Notes: generated from the letters alone by a model not told the origin. Shown: positions 44,930 to 56,050, numbered from the stretch's first letter. The stretch: 64,000 nucleotides of DNA from Chitinophagales bacterium (GCA_013297995.1 JAAFJB010000001.1:39954-103953); one strand, 5' to 3'. Made by a program: numbers and translations.

Positions 44930-47845
44930 ATGCGCCCATTAACCCATATTAGCCGAGTAGCCTTCATTGGTTGTATAGTATGCTGCTGTTTTCAGTTGTT
45001 GGCTCAACCATACACCAGTATTGAAGTAAGCAAGCCCGAAAAATACCGGAATAGGCTTTTACCAGCAGAAAAGAGTGGAAATAAAAAATTTACCATCCCC
45101 AAGCGATTGTACAATAACACCGTAAGTGAGTATAATTATTATTTTAATGCCAATAATAAGCTCAACGATATTGTAGCCCTTGCGAAACAAAATTTCAAGG
45201 ACGACTATACCCAACTCCTCCCTTTTTACAATTACAGTCTCGCCGAGACTGCAAAAGGGCAAATTGACAGTGTTTTATACAAATGTACCGCTGGCATTTT
45301 ATTGCATGATCTAAGGAGCGACTGGGTTGATCGTTTCTATCTATTGATGGGCAATGCTTATCTGCATCGGCAAGATTTTGATTCCGCCTATCAGGTATTT
45401 CAATACATCAACTATTCATTTGCGCCCAAAGATGATGGTTATGATATTCCAATTGGGAGTAATATTAGTAGTAGGAATGGGTCTTTCTCCATTGCTACTA
45501 ATGAGAAAGGAAATATCTGGAAAAAAATCAGTTCAAATTTACCCGCTAGAAATGAAAGTTTTTTATTCCAAGTTCGGAATTTAATAGAACAGAAAAGGTT
45601 TCCAGAAGCTGAATCTTTACTAGAAATTATTAGAGCCGACAATCAATTCCCCAGCAGATTAAAAAATAAATGGTATGAAATGGAAGCATACCTAAACTAT
45701 ACAGAACAGCATTACGACAGTGCCGCTTACTTTATTATTAAAGCTTTACCAACCACAGAAAATAAAGCAGAAGCCGCCAGATGGGAATATTTAGCCGCAC
45801 AAATGATGGCTATCGCTGGTAAGGATTCAACTTCAATAAGCCTTTTTGAAAAAGCAATTAAACATACTACAGACCCATTAATGGATGTAAATGCAAGACT
45901 AAATATTGCTTCCCTATCGGCAGAAAACAAGCCCAATGCAGTACAACAGAACCTGAAAGAGCTTTTAATTATGGCCAAAAGAGACCGATACCAAAATTAT
46001 CGTGATATTATTTATTATGCTGCCTCAGAGCTCGAAATAAAGCAAAAAAGATTACCAGCTGCTGAGCAATTATTGTATAAAAGCATTGAAGCAATTGACA
46101 ACAATGAATTGCAAAAAGCAAAATCTTATTTATTATTAGCTGATATAGCCTATCTCCAAAAAAAATACATACCTGCAGCCAACTATTATGATAGTGTATC
46201 AATTGGAATACTAGATACTGCTCTCCAAAAAACAGCAGCATTTAAAAAACTAACTTTAAAAAACATTGCTGCTAATTTTACTAGTATAAATAAAGAAGAT
46301 AGTTTGCAAGCCATTGCCAACCTACAAGAGTTTGAACGAATGGCTCTATTAAAGAATTTACTAAAAAAACTAAGAAAAGAAAAAGGGCTCAAAGAGCCAA
46401 ATGCTGAAATTAATTTTGGCAGCAATTTTATAGAAGTACCTACAAATGATATTTTCCAAACAGCTAATACCGACTTTTATTTTGCAAGTTCTAATTTAAA
46501 AACTAAGGGGGTAAGTGATTTTAAATTAAAGTGGGGGAACCGTCCTAATATAGATCATTGGCGACGCCAATCTGCTGTAGATAGGAGTTTTAGTAATAAG
46601 GTAATTGAGCCATCTGATGCTTTAGCACAGATTGATCAACAAAGTGAAGCCGAAAAAGAAATCAGCATTGAAGCATTAATGATAGATCTCCCACTATCTC
46701 CCGATAAAGTATTAAAATCAAATGAAAAAATCTTACAGGCACTTTTGAAAAATGGCGCAATTTTTCAATACCAATTAGAAGATATTGATGCTGCAATTAC
46801 TATGTATGAGGCAATAGCAAAGCGGTTTCAAGAGCATCCAATTTTAGAAGAATTATGGCTTGAATTAAGTAACTGCTACAGAAAAAAAGGAGATTTCATA
46901 AAAGCCGACTCGGTAAAAAAGCAATTGACTTCATTTTATCCGTCAGGAAAATTTAATGCCAATTTACAAGAGAACGCCAACACAGTAAATGCAAAAGCAA
47001 TAAAGATATATACACATATTTACAATATATTTTTAGAAGGTAAATTTGAAGCGGCAAATGAAGAAAAAATACGCGCTGACAAGCTGTACGGAAAAACTTT
47101 TTGGACACCTCAATTATTGTTTATAGAAGCGATCTATGATATCCGCCAACGAAAAGACAGTACTGCAATCAACAAACTATCACAAATAATTAGCTTGTTT
47201 GGAAATTCCGAAATTGCGGAAAAAGCCAATAATATGATTTTAGTTTTAAATAAAAGAACTGAAATTGAAAGCTATTTAACGCAATTAGATGTGGAGAGAT
47301 CCGAGGATATCCCCACCAGAAAAATTGATTTAAATACCACCACTACTGCACCCATACCTGTGAAAAATACCACCAATATTCAAGTTAAGATTCCAGAAAA
47401 TTTACCGGCCACTGCTCCTACAATTGAAAACAAAAAGACAGGAATAAACCCAGCCCTAGATACTTACCAATTTAATGCCAACGACACACAATATGTTGTT
47501 GTTATATTAGATAAAGTGGACCCTGTATTTATCACAGAAGGCAAAAATGCATTCAATCGATTCAACCAAGAACGATATTATTCGCAAAAAATACCCTTAA
47601 ACGTTTTACCGATAACCGAATCATTACAACTACTTTTAATGGGCCCTTTTTTAAACGCAGCAGATGCAACCACATATATTGATAAAACCAAACCCTTAGC
47701 AGAAAGCAGAATTATTCCATGGCTGGCAAAAGAAAAATACAGGTTTATTATTTTAAGTACCAGCAACCTTTTATTATTAAAACAAAAAAAGGAAATAGCT
47801 ACTTATTTGAAATTTTTAAGTACGTTATTCCCTGATAAATTTTAA
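44930..47845 (+). CDS. Large TPR-repeat protein, SprE/PorW-like (T9SS/gliding-associated)
   Basis: 971 aa, signal peptide, multiple TPR-like helices, C-terminus YVVVILDKVDPVFITEGKNAFNRFNQERYYSQKI resembling SprE-like proteins (from memory, not searched). Confidence 0.6.
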   Translation: MRPLTHISRVAFIGCIVCCCFQLLAQPYTSIEVSKPEKYRNRLLPAEKSGNKKFTIPKRLYNNTVSEYNYYFNANNKLNDIVALAKQNFKDDYTQLLPFYNYSLAETAKGQIDSVLYKCTAGILLHDLRSDWVDRFYLLMGNAYLHRQDFDSAYQVFQYINYSFAPKDDGYDIPIGSNISSRNGSFSIATNEKGNIWKKISSNLPARNESFLFQVRNLIEQKRFPEAESLLEIIRADNQFPSRLKNKWYEMEAYLNYTEQHYDSAAYFIIKALPTTENKAEAARWEYLAAQMMAIAGKDSTSISLFEKAIKHTTDPLMDVNARLNIASLSAENKPNAVQQNLKELLIMAKRDRYQNYRDIIYYAASELEIKQKRLPAAEQLLYKSIEAIDNNELQKAKSYLLLADIAYLQKKYIPAANYYDSVSIGILDTALQKTAAFKKLTLKNIAANFTSINKEDSLQAIANLQEFERMALLKNLLKKLRKEKGLKEPNAEINFGSNFIEVPTNDIFQTANTDFYFASSNLKTKGVSDFKLKWGNRPNIDHWRRQSAVDRSFSNKVIEPSDALAQIDQQSEAEKEISIEALMIDLPLSPDKVLKSNEKILQALLKNGAIFQYQLEDIDAAITMYEAIAKRFQEHPILEELWLELSNCYRKKGDFIKADSVKKQLTSFYPSGKFNANLQENANTVNAKAIKIYTHIYNIFLEGKFEAANEEKIRADKLYGKTFWTPQLLFIEAIYDIRQRKDSTAINKLSQIISLFGNSEIAEKANNMILVLNKRTEIESYLTQLDVERSEDIPTRKIDLNTTTTAPIPVKNTTNIQVKIPENLPATAPTIENKKTGINPALDTYQFNANDTQYVVVILDKVDPVFITEGKNAFNRFNQERYYSQKIPLNVLPITESLQLLLMGPFLNAADATTYIDKTKPLAESRIIPWLAKEKYRFIILSTSNLLLLKQKKEIATYLKFLSTLFPDKF

Positions 47846-47896
47846 AATAGTTTTAATTAGTTAGTGTTTGTTTTTAAATTGACTTATTTTTAACGT

Positions 47897-50326
47897 ATGA
47901 CCAGACCGGTAAAAATTTTTTGGCGCATTTTTTTAGGGGGATTTGCTTTGGTAATCTTGCTATTGCTCATGCTTAATTTTGGATGGATTGGCAGCATGCC
48001 AGACTTAGAAGATATAGAAAACCCCAGTGCTTCTTTGGCATCTCAAGTATATGCAGAAGACGGAACTTTAATGGGAAAGTATTACATAGAAGATCGTATA
48101 AACGTACAATACAAAGATATAAGCAAGCACGTAGTTGAAGCCTTAATTGCTACAGAAGATGAAAGATTTTACGATCATAGTGGCATTGATGCGCGCTCAT
48201 TGGGTAGGGCTTTTTTTTATTTAGGAAGTGAAGGCGGAGCCAGTACAATAACCATGCAGACTGCCAAGAATCTCTTCACAGAAAATTGGAGTACTAAAAA
48301 TTTTATTTTAAGAGGTTTTCAAAAAATAAAAGAGTGCATAATAGCCGTGAAATTAGAAAAAAATTTCACCAAGGAAGAAATTCTCACCCTTTATTTAAAT
48401 ACAGCTGCCTTTAGTGGAAATGTTTATGGGATTAGAAATGCGGCAAAAACATTTTTTCAAAAAGAGCCAGACCGTTTAAAAGTAGAAGAGGCCGCAGTGC
48501 TTATTGGAATGCTTAAGGGTGCCACGCTGTACAATCCAATGAGAAACCAGAAACTCTCTTTTGACAGAAGAAATACGGTACTAAACCAAATGGTGAGAAA
48601 TAAGTTTTTAGACGCTACAGAAGCAGATCAATTAAAGCGACAAACCATTGAACTCAACTATAAAAAATTAGATGAAACAACGGGCTTAGGCCCATACTTT
48701 CGAATGATACTAGGAGAGGAAATGAAAAAGTGGTGCAAGGAAAAAATTAAAAACAATGGTGATCACTATGATTTGTACCGAGACGGATTAAAGATATATA
48801 CTACCATTAATCCAAGAATGCAAATGTACGCAGAAGAATCTGTTTCCAAGCATATGAGCTATATGCAGAAACTCTTTAATACACAAGCCAATATTCGTAC
48901 GGGTAGTATCTGGAAGGGTTTTGAATCTAACTTAGAACAAGCCATTAAACAAACAGATCGTTGGAGAAACCTCAAAAGAGAGGGACTATCAGATGCTGAA
49001 ACCAAGCGAACTTTTTACGAAAAAATACCTATGCGTGTTTTTGCTTGGAACAACAACCGAGGAATGGATACGCTGATGACTCCATTCGATTCTATTAAAT
49101 ACCACAAACAAATGCTTCAAGCAGGCTTTATGGTTATGGATCCGCTAAATGGCCAAGTAAAAGCATGGGTGGGTGGCATTGACTTTAAAACCTTTAAATA
49201 CGATCATGCCAATATCAATACCAAGCGCCAAGTAGGTTCTACCATTAAACCATTATTATACAGCCTCGCCATTGAAGAAGCAGGACTCACTCCTAATTCG
49301 GAAGTACAAGATGTACAACAAAATTTTGGAGAATATGGGATGGTCCCTAATACTTCCAAAACCTGTACAGGAGGTACAATGCCCATGGCATTGGCACTGG
49401 CAAAGTCGCGCAACTGTGCATCGGCTTACATAATGAAGCAATTGGATAATACAGCTAACAATGGTGCAAAAAGATTTGTAGAATTTTTACAGAAATGTGA
49501 ACTTAAAACCAAGATAGACCCTTATCCCTCCATTGCTTTGGGTGCTTGTGAAATTTCTTTGTTTGAAATGATGCAAGGCTACAGTATGTTTCCAGGCAGA
49601 GGCTTCAATGCAAAGCCAATGTATATTACAAGAATAGAAGATCGCAATGGGAATGTACTAGCTACTTTTACACCAAAACGAAAAGAAGTAATTAGTGATG
49701 TAACCGCTTACTCCATTATAAAAATGATGCAAGGGGTGTTAACCAATGGAACAGGTGCAGGTATTTGGGGATATGGCATTCCAGCTGGTTTACAAGTAGC
49801 TGGCAAAACAGGAACTACCAACAATAATAGTGATGCTTGGTTTATAGGGTATACACCGCAATACCTTGCGGGTGGATGGGTTGGTTGCGATGATCGTTTT
49901 ATTCGCTTCAACAGCAAAAATGGGGAAGGTGGAAGAGCCGCTATGCCTATTTGGGCTTATTTTTTTAATAAAGCTGCTGCAGATCCAAATTGTGGCATAG
50001 ACACCAAATTGTCCTTTATTAAACCAGATGTTATGAGCAATGACATTTTTATTGATTATATGAATGGAACAAACCCTATTTTGGGTGGGGAAGGAGAAGA
50101 TATGGGAACAGGTAATTCAGAGGATTATGAAATTCCACTAAATATTAAACCTGAAGAATTGGGTGCTGAATCTCAATATATTATAGAGGACAATAAAAAA
50201 CCAATGGATAATAAAGATAAAAAACCAGTAGTACCTCCAAGCTCCAATCTACCAGGAACCAAGACCGCTGATAAACCAAAAACCATTATGCCACCCCCTA
50301 TTAAGAAACCTGGAGTAAATCGTTAA
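47897..50326 (+). CDS. Class A penicillin-binding protein (PBP1A-like)
   Basis: Transglycosylase EDERFYDHSGIDARSLGRAFFYLGSEGGASTITMQTAKNLF; transpeptidase GSTIKPLLYSLAIE, SRNCAS, KTGTTNNNSDAWFIGYTP. Confidence 0.96.
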   Translation: MTRPVKIFWRIFLGGFALVILLLLMLNFGWIGSMPDLEDIENPSASLASQVYAEDGTLMGKYYIEDRINVQYKDISKHVVEALIATEDERFYDHSGIDARSLGRAFFYLGSEGGASTITMQTAKNLFTENWSTKNFILRGFQKIKECIIAVKLEKNFTKEEILTLYLNTAAFSGNVYGIRNAAKTFFQKEPDRLKVEEAAVLIGMLKGATLYNPMRNQKLSFDRRNTVLNQMVRNKFLDATEADQLKRQTIELNYKKLDETTGLGPYFRMILGEEMKKWCKEKIKNNGDHYDLYRDGLKIYTTINPRMQMYAEESVSKHMSYMQKLFNTQANIRTGSIWKGFESNLEQAIKQTDRWRNLKREGLSDAETKRTFYEKIPMRVFAWNNNRGMDTLMTPFDSIKYHKQMLQAGFMVMDPLNGQVKAWVGGIDFKTFKYDHANINTKRQVGSTIKPLLYSLAIEEAGLTPNSEVQDVQQNFGEYGMVPNTSKTCTGGTMPMALALAKSRNCASAYIMKQLDNTANNGAKRFVEFLQKCELKTKIDPYPSIALGACEISLFEMMQGYSMFPGRGFNAKPMYITRIEDRNGNVLATFTPKRKEVISDVTAYSIIKMMQGVLTNGTGAGIWGYGIPAGLQVAGKTGTTNNNSDAWFIGYTPQYLAGGWVGCDDRFIRFNSKNGEGGRAAMPIWAYFFNKAAADPNCGIDTKLSFIKPDVMSNDIFIDYMNGTNPILGGEGEDMGTGNSEDYEIPLNIKPEELGAESQYIIEDNKKPMDNKDKKPVVPPSSNLPGTKTADKPKTIMPPPIKKPGVNR

Positions 50327-51924
50327 TCTTTCAGTATCACTATTCCAAATTGCTGTTCTATTCCTTTAGAAATATGGTAAATATGGTTGATCCATTCTCT
50401 TCCATATTGTGCATAATAGCTTGAAAAATTTGCATGCCGTTCCTGTAGATTATCCATAGGGAATAGCTGCGTTTTAAGAGACTCAATCTGTTTGATATCG
50501 GTTTCGAATTTTCTTTTTTCGGCGCGTAATATTTTTTTCTCTACTGCTTTGAGTTGCTTGATGGCCTTTACTTTTAGTGCAAGAATATGTTCTCCTAATG
50601 AAACATCCACCTGATTTACCCTATCAAGCAATTGCTGATAAAAAATCTCCATATTTTTTTGTTCAATTGCCAGTTCAAGTTGGTTGCTGCTATGCAATTT
50701 TACATGTTTATTTATAATTGTGAGGGTAGATTGAAAAATGGCAGCGTAATCAATACCCAATGCTTGTAAGTTTTGCGCTTGTTTTTGCTTTACAATTAAA
50801 AAAGAATTCCGCAGCATCAATACAGGGTATGCAACCCCAATTGTATTAAAAACATCTTTCAATTCAAGCCAATAAGCCAACTCACCTCCCCCGCCAATAA
50901 AAGCAATATTGGGCAGAATGGTTTCTTGAAAAGCCCCCCGTAAGATAACGTTGGGACTAAACCTTTCTGGAAAAGAAGATAGTTCTGCTAAAATCTCAGC
51001 TTTACTGAATGATTTTTCAAGTGCTACTATCTCATAACGATCGCCAATAAGTTCAATGCGCTCCCGTTTATCATTCAATAAATAGAATAGGTTAATGGGG
51101 CGACCAGCAGCTTGAACTTTATAATTTTTCTGTAATTGATGGGCAGTTTTCTGTACAATGGATTGTGAAAATTGTTCCGTTAATTCTTTTCGTATTACAG
51201 GGGCAAATTCAGCTTTTAGCAAGCGATTATCTGGTATCAATATTACCAATCCAAATTCCCCAAATAAGGCATTTACCAACTCCAGTGTAGCCTGTTGTAT
51301 GGTTTTGTTTTCGGTGTAGCAGGTTGAAAATAAATCGGCTAGCTCATTGCCAAAAGGCAGCACCCCTATTTGTCCCCTTATGGCAGTTATTAATTTAATA
51401 AAATAGGCATCCACTTTCATCCTTCCAACAGCTCCCGTTTGTTTGGTTTCCCAAACCAAATGTTCACTGCCAATATTCGCAAAGCCCAATTCATCTAAGT
51501 CTGCGTCTTCACTTCCCATATAATATACGGGTACAAAATAATTTTCAGGATGAAGTTGTGAGAGTTCTTCTGCCAGTTTAATGGTGTGAATAATTTTATA
51601 AATAAAATATAAGGGACCCGTAAAAATATTAGGCTGGTGTGCAGTGGTAACACTAAAAGTAGTAGCAGTAGATAATGAGTTAATATTTTTTTGAACAGCT
51701 GCTGATAAGTTAATTCCTGCATATTGAGCGTTCAATGTATCTACCAAAACTTTTCGGTTGATGGGTTGCAATTTTTTAGCCTCTAATGCCATAGCCAACC
51801 CTTCCTTATTTGATGTATGCAAGTAGAATTCCCTCAAATTTTCATGCTGATGTAAATAATCAATCACTATTTTAGAGAAGAACCCAGTGGTTTCGTATGG
51901 CAAAAAGGAGCAACTACAATCCAT
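50323..51924 (-). CDS. bshC: Putative cysteine ligase BshC (bacillithiol biosynthesis)
   Basis: TTAHQPNIFTGPLYFIYKIIHTIKLAEEL, PVYYMGSEDADLDELG, GGGGELAYWLELK. Confidence 0.92.
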   Translation of the reverse strand: MDCSCSFLPYETTGFFSKIVIDYLHQHENLREFYLHTSNKEGLAMALEAKKLQPINRKVLVDTLNAQYAGINLSAAVQKNINSLSTATTFSVTTAHQPNIFTGPLYFIYKIIHTIKLAEELSQLHPENYFVPVYYMGSEDADLDELGFANIGSEHLVWETKQTGAVGRMKVDAYFIKLITAIRGQIGVLPFGNELADLFSTCYTENKTIQQATLELVNALFGEFGLVILIPDNRLLKAEFAPVIRKELTEQFSQSIVQKTAHQLQKNYKVQAAGRPINLFYLLNDKRERIELIGDRYEIVALEKSFSKAEILAELSSFPERFSPNVILRGAFQETILPNIAFIGGGGELAYWLELKDVFNTIGVAYPVLMLRNSFLIVKQKQAQNLQALGIDYAAIFQSTLTIINKHVKLHSSNQLELAIEQKNMEIFYQQLLDRVNQVDVSLGEHILALKVKAIKQLKAVEKKILRAEKRKFETDIKQIESLKTQLFPMDNLQERHANFSSYYAQYGREWINHIYHISKGIEQQFGIVILKD

Positions 51925-52183
51925 ATTGATGGTAAAAATACAGATTCACAAGGTAATAATGATTGTTTTAAAGGCGGTTTTAAGAAATCAGAACTGAAAA
52001 AGGCATTTGCAAACTTCGGAGCAATTCAAAACTAATTCAATAGGGGTTACAAAAAATATATCCAAATGCCAGTCATACTCTTTTCCTGCATTGTGCATGG
52101 ATTGTAGAAATTGAATTCTCCCCTTATTTAATTGTGTGTAGAATGAACAACTGTATAAATCAATAGCCAGTACTCGCATAAGA

Positions 52184-52211
52184 ATAGCCGATCAAGAAAA
52201 TGATCGGCTAT
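52184..52211 (-). terminator. Hairpin downstream of tRNA-Leu(TAA)
   Basis: ATAGCCGATC-aagaaaat-GATCGGCTAT 10-bp stem, 8 nt past the tRNA 3' end. Confidence 0.65.
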
Positions 52212-52218
52212 AAAATGT

Positions 52219-52303
52219 GCCCCGGAACGGAATTGAACCGTTACTCGCGTTGCGGCGAACAGGATTTTAAGTCCTGCGTGTCTACCAATTCCACCACCGG
52301 GGC
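52219..52303 (-). tRNA. tRNA-Leu (anticodon TAA)
   Basis: Minus strand GCCCCGGTGGTGGAATTGGTAGACACGCAGGACTTAAAATCCTGTTCGCCGCAACGCGAGTAACGGTTCAATTCCGTTCCGGGGC. Confidence 0.95.
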
Positions 52304-52313
52304 TGCCAAAAAA

Positions 52314-52341
52314 AATCCCGCCCGGTAAACGAAGCGGGATT
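52314..52341 (-). terminator. Intrinsic terminator between tRNA-Gly and tRNA-Leu
   Basis: Minus strand AATCCCGC-ttcgtttaccgg-GCGGGATT followed by T-run. Confidence 0.8.
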
Positions 52342-52346
52342 CGCTG

Positions 52347-52419
<73 letters not shown>

Positions 52420-52488
52420 ATTATTATAAGAACTAAATTGGGAGTGCAAAAATAACCAACTGTAGTTCTTGGCAAAATTTTTTTCTAA

Positions 52489-52707
52489 CTATTTATATTC
52501 AGGCTTGTATTTTGAACTAGACTGAACCTCTACAGTAGGCTTTCCCTTGTAACGCTGGTTGTACATTCTAAAGCTGCATCCACCCACAAATGCCAGCAAA
52601 CAAAATACCTGTAGATAAAATAGAAACCGGGAAGAATTTACCCAGTTTTTAGAAAAGTCTTTTTGCTCGTGTTCAATGATTTCCTGTGACATAGTATAGA
52701 ATTGCAT
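52489..52707 (-). CDS. Small single-TM hypothetical protein
   Basis: 72 aa with a hydrophobic segment FLFYLQVFCLLAFVGGCSF; possible start at the internal MSQEI. Confidence 0.55.
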   Translation of the reverse strand: MQFYTMSQEIIEHEQKDFSKNWVNSSRFLFYLQVFCLLAFVGGCSFRMYNQRYKGKPTVEVQSSSKYKPEYK

Positions 52708-52735
52708 TGCAAAAATAAGGTATGCAGTTAAATTA

Positions 52736-53758
52736 TCATGGCTTTGTGGATATAATTTCTAGAAATCGTTGCTTGCTTTGAAAAAAATAGTTCCAAACCA
52801 CCGATCTAGCATACACCCCATTTAAGGATTGTAAAGCTGGTTTTGGCTTTGCATTCCACTCAAACCTTGTTATAAACCAATATACAAAAGCAATATGCGC
52901 TTTTACAATGGCCGAAAAAAAATAAGGCTCTCCAGTAAGCAACCCTTTCCATGCCGATACCGCGTCTAGCAAAAAACGATAAGGCAGTTTCCACCACAGC
53001 TCACGCCCTGGCAGATTTTTACTCATCATAATTAAATTGTTCCTGAAATTCAAATACACTTTTCTACCCCCACGCGGCAATGTTCCTGCACCCAAATGAT
53101 ATACCACCGAATCAGTACATGCCATAATACCATAACCAGCTATCTGCATTCTCCAACATAAATCTATTTCTTCTTGGTGTGCAAAAAAATAAGGATCAAA
53201 GCCTTTTAGTTCATGAAATACCTTTGCTCTTACAAACATTGCAGCACCTGACGCCCAAAATATTGGTTCAGTTGTATTGTATTGACCCTTATCATGCTCA
53301 CATATATCAAATACCCTCCCTCGTGAAAATGGATATCCCAAATAATCAATCCATCCGCCCGCAGCTCCCGCATATTCAAAAAGAGCAGGATGGTTATAAG
53401 ATAAAATTTTAGGCTGACAAGCTGCGATGTTTTTATCGGCCTCCATTAATGCTATTATAGAACCTACCCAGTTTTGAGCTACCGCCACATCTGAATTTAA
53501 TAAAATATAGTAGTCGCTCTCCACCTGTTGCAATGCCCAATTATATCCCCCAGCAAATCCTTCATTCTTTGTGTTCTGTAAAATTCTTACACTGGGATAC
53601 GCAATCTGCAAATAGGCAACAGAATCATCGGTTGACCCATTGTCTGCAACTACCACTCCTAGTTGGGGATAATTGGTAGCCATTACAGAAGGTAGAAACT
53701 GCTCTAAATAATTCCTACCGTTAAAGTTTAATATAACAACCGTTACCGTTACGCTCAT
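52736..53758 (-). CDS. Glycosyltransferase family 2
   Basis: VTVVILNFNGRNYLEQFLPSV, VVADNGSTDDSV, ILLNSDVAVAQNWV, FFAHQEEIDLCWR. Confidence 0.93.
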   Translation of the reverse strand: MSVTVTVVILNFNGRNYLEQFLPSVMATNYPQLGVVVADNGSTDDSVAYLQIAYPSVRILQNTKNEGFAGGYNWALQQVESDYYILLNSDVAVAQNWVGSIIALMEADKNIAACQPKILSYNHPALFEYAGAAGGWIDYLGYPFSRGRVFDICEHDKGQYNTTEPIFWASGAAMFVRAKVFHELKGFDPYFFAHQEEIDLCWRMQIAGYGIMACTDSVVYHLGAGTLPRGGRKVYLNFRNNLIMMSKNLPGRELWWKLPYRFLLDAVSAWKGLLTGEPYFFSAIVKAHIAFVYWFITRFEWNAKPKPALQSLNGVYARSVVWNYFFQSKQRFLEIISTKP

Positions 53759-53783
53759 TGCTGCGAAAATACAACCTATTGCG

Positions 53784-54140
53784 CTAAGATTGTTTTTCGC
53801 CTACAGCTATCCCTCCCTTACATTTATAATCGTCCCGAACAGGCGTAAATACATCTAGCATAAAACAATCTGTTATTCCCACTCCACTGTGGGGAATATT
53901 GGCGGGAATTACAAATACATCGCCCACCGTTAGACGATGAACTACCCCATCCACTGTTAATTCGAATACTCCTTCCAACACATAGCTCACCTGCTCATGC
54001 ATATGTGAATGCAAAGGAAGTAAGTGACCCAATTTTACCCTAACATGAGAAAAACTAGCGTTGGTTGTATGAATTAAATGCGCATCATATCCTGCCACCA
54101 ATTCTATGGGGGGAATATTATTAATTTTAAAAAGAGGCAT
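53784..54140 (-). CDS. Cupin-domain protein
   Basis: [25 protein letters not shown]...[14 protein letters not shown]. Confidence 0.9.
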   Translation of the reverse strand: MPLFKINNIPPIELVAGYDAHLIHTTNASFSHVRVKLGHLLPLHSHMHEQVSYVLEGVFELTVDGVVHRLTVGDVFVIPANIPHSGVGITDCFMLDVFTPVRDDYKCKGGIAVGEKQS

Positions 54141-54268
54141 ACGTATGAATTTGTGTTAAGAATAAAATAAAAGGAGGCTTTTATAAAGATTTACCAACTA
54201 TAGGTGAAATACTACAAAATTCTATAAAAATTTTGAATATTTTTCCGCCGGTAAATTAAATAATAAAT

Positions 54269-54571
54269 ATGAGATCCTTAATAGATAGTTCTCTCGGCCG
54301 ATTTAGGTTGATTGGTTTTGCAGAAGGAGCTTCCCTGCTTTTTCTGGTTGCTATTGCCATGCCACTAAAATATTTTGCACAATATCCTCAAGCGGTAAAA
54401 CTAGGGGGACTGATTCATGGAATTTTTTTTATCCAGTACCTTTACCAAGCATATGTGGTGAAAGAAGATAAAAATTGGTCTCATAAAACACTAGCCCTTG
54501 CTTGCTTCGTTGCTTTCCTCCCTTTTGGTACTTTCATTTTTGATAAATGGTTGAAGAAACAACCCCACTAA
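54269..54571 (+). CDS. DUF3817-family membrane protein
   Basis: FRLIGFAEGASLLFLVAIAMPLKY...GLIHGIFFIQYLYQA...FGTFIFDKWL. Confidence 0.8.
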   Translation: MRSLIDSSLGRFRLIGFAEGASLLFLVAIAMPLKYFAQYPQAVKLGGLIHGIFFIQYLYQAYVVKEDKNWSHKTLALACFVAFLPFGTFIFDKWLKKQPH

Positions 54572-54610
54572 TTATTTGGTTGGTAATTTTAAGTTATTTT
54601 CGCGGGTAAT

Positions 54611-55198
54611 ATGAAGAAAATAGAGCTGGAAATAGTAGCGCTTTCGCATAGCATTACACAAACCCATTCCTACGCAGTTGTATTAGGAGAAACAAATGGA
54701 CTGAGAAGATTACCCATTGTAATAGGTGGCTTTGAAGCCCAAGCTATTGCCGTTGCACTAGAGAATATGCATCCAAGCCGCCCCCTCACGCATGATCTCA
54801 TGAAAAATTTCATGAATGCATTTGGGGTGGAATTACAGGAAATTATTATCAACGATTTGCAAGAAGGTATTTTCTATTCAAAACTCATTTGTTTCACTGC
54901 CAATGACACCGTTGAAATTGACAGTAGAACCAGTGATGCACTGGCATTGGCGGTTAGATTTGGTTGCCCTATATATACTTATGAAAATATTTTGGAAAGT
55001 GCGGGCATTGCTATGGAAGATGGTGCAACTCCTAAAAACAAGGGCGAAGCGGTAGGTATTGAAGAAACAGGCAGCGACCGAGACGATCTCAGCTCACTTT
55101 CTGTTGAATCACTTCAGTTATTGTTAAACGAAGTTTTAGATGCGGAAGATTATATTCGAGCCATTGCAATAAGAGATGAGCTTAACAAACGCAAATAA
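54611..55198 (+). CDS. Bifunctional nuclease (DUF151) family protein with C-terminal UVR motif
   Basis: RLPIVIGGFEAQAIAVALEN...SDALALAVRFGCPIY; C-terminal LLLNEVLDAEDYIRAIAIRDELNK. Confidence 0.88.
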   Translation: MKKIELEIVALSHSITQTHSYAVVLGETNGLRRLPIVIGGFEAQAIAVALENMHPSRPLTHDLMKNFMNAFGVELQEIIINDLQEGIFYSKLICFTANDTVEIDSRTSDALALAVRFGCPIYTYENILESAGIAMEDGATPKNKGEAVGIEETGSDRDDLSSLSVESLQLLLNEVLDAEDYIRAIAIRDELNKRK

Positions 55199-55207
55199 AA
55201 TACTGCA

Positions 55208-56050
55208 ATGATCTGCTTCCCCAACTGCAAAATAAACCTTGGCCTGAATATTAAGGGCAAAAGAGCAGACGGATACCATAACCTTGAAACCGTTTTTTAT
55301 CCTTTGCAACTAACAGACGCACTGGAAATAATTGAATCAGATACCGCCGATACTTCTTTGCAATCCTACCCAGTTTTTTCTACATCCGGTGCCCCCATTC
55401 CCGGTGATCAAAGCAATAACTTGTGCATCAAAGCCTACCAACTCTTAAAAAAAGATTTTCCCTTATTACCATCCATAAAAATTCACCTTCACAAAGCAAT
55501 CCCAATGGGTGCTGGCTTGGGTGGCGGAAGTGCAGATGCCAGTTTCACACTTCAATTATTGAACAAAAAATTCAACCTCAACCTTTCCTTGTCTCAATTG
55601 ATTGATTATGCAATTCAGTTGGGCAGTGATTGCCCTTTTTTCATACCCAACCAACCCTGTTTTGCCGAATCACGCGGTGAAATACTCAGTCCACTCACCC
55701 TCAACCTCTCTGCCTACACTTTCGTACTGGTTCACCCTGCCATACATATCAATACTAAATGGGCATTTGAACAAATAAAGCCCGTGCAACAAACCCCTTC
55801 CATTAGAGAAATCATTGCAAGTCCAATAGGAAATTGGAAATCAACGCTTGTGAACGATTTTGAAGCACCTATTGCCGAAGCTTTTCCCGAAATAAACCAT
55901 ATTAAAAATAAACTTTACCATACGGGGGCAGTATATGCAAGCATGAGCGGTAGTGGAAGCTCCGTTTTTGGTATTTACCCAAAAAATACTACCCACAATA
56001 TCCATCTTCACCTCAACCATAGAATAGATGAAATTAAAACAGATGGGTAG
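55208..56050 (+). CDS. ispE: 4-diphosphocytidyl-2-C-methyl-D-erythritol kinase
   Basis: CKINLGLNIKGKRADGYHNLETVFYPL, IPMGAGLGGGSADASFTL, SMSGSGSSVFGIY. Confidence 0.94.
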   Translation: MICFPNCKINLGLNIKGKRADGYHNLETVFYPLQLTDALEIIESDTADTSLQSYPVFSTSGAPIPGDQSNNLCIKAYQLLKKDFPLLPSIKIHLHKAIPMGAGLGGGSADASFTLQLLNKKFNLNLSLSQLIDYAIQLGSDCPFFIPNQPCFAESRGEILSPLTLNLSAYTFVLVHPAIHINTKWAFEQIKPVQQTPSIREIIASPIGNWKSTLVNDFEAPIAEAFPEINHIKNKLYHTGAVYASMSGSGSSVFGIYPKNTTHNIHLHLNHRIDEIKTDG

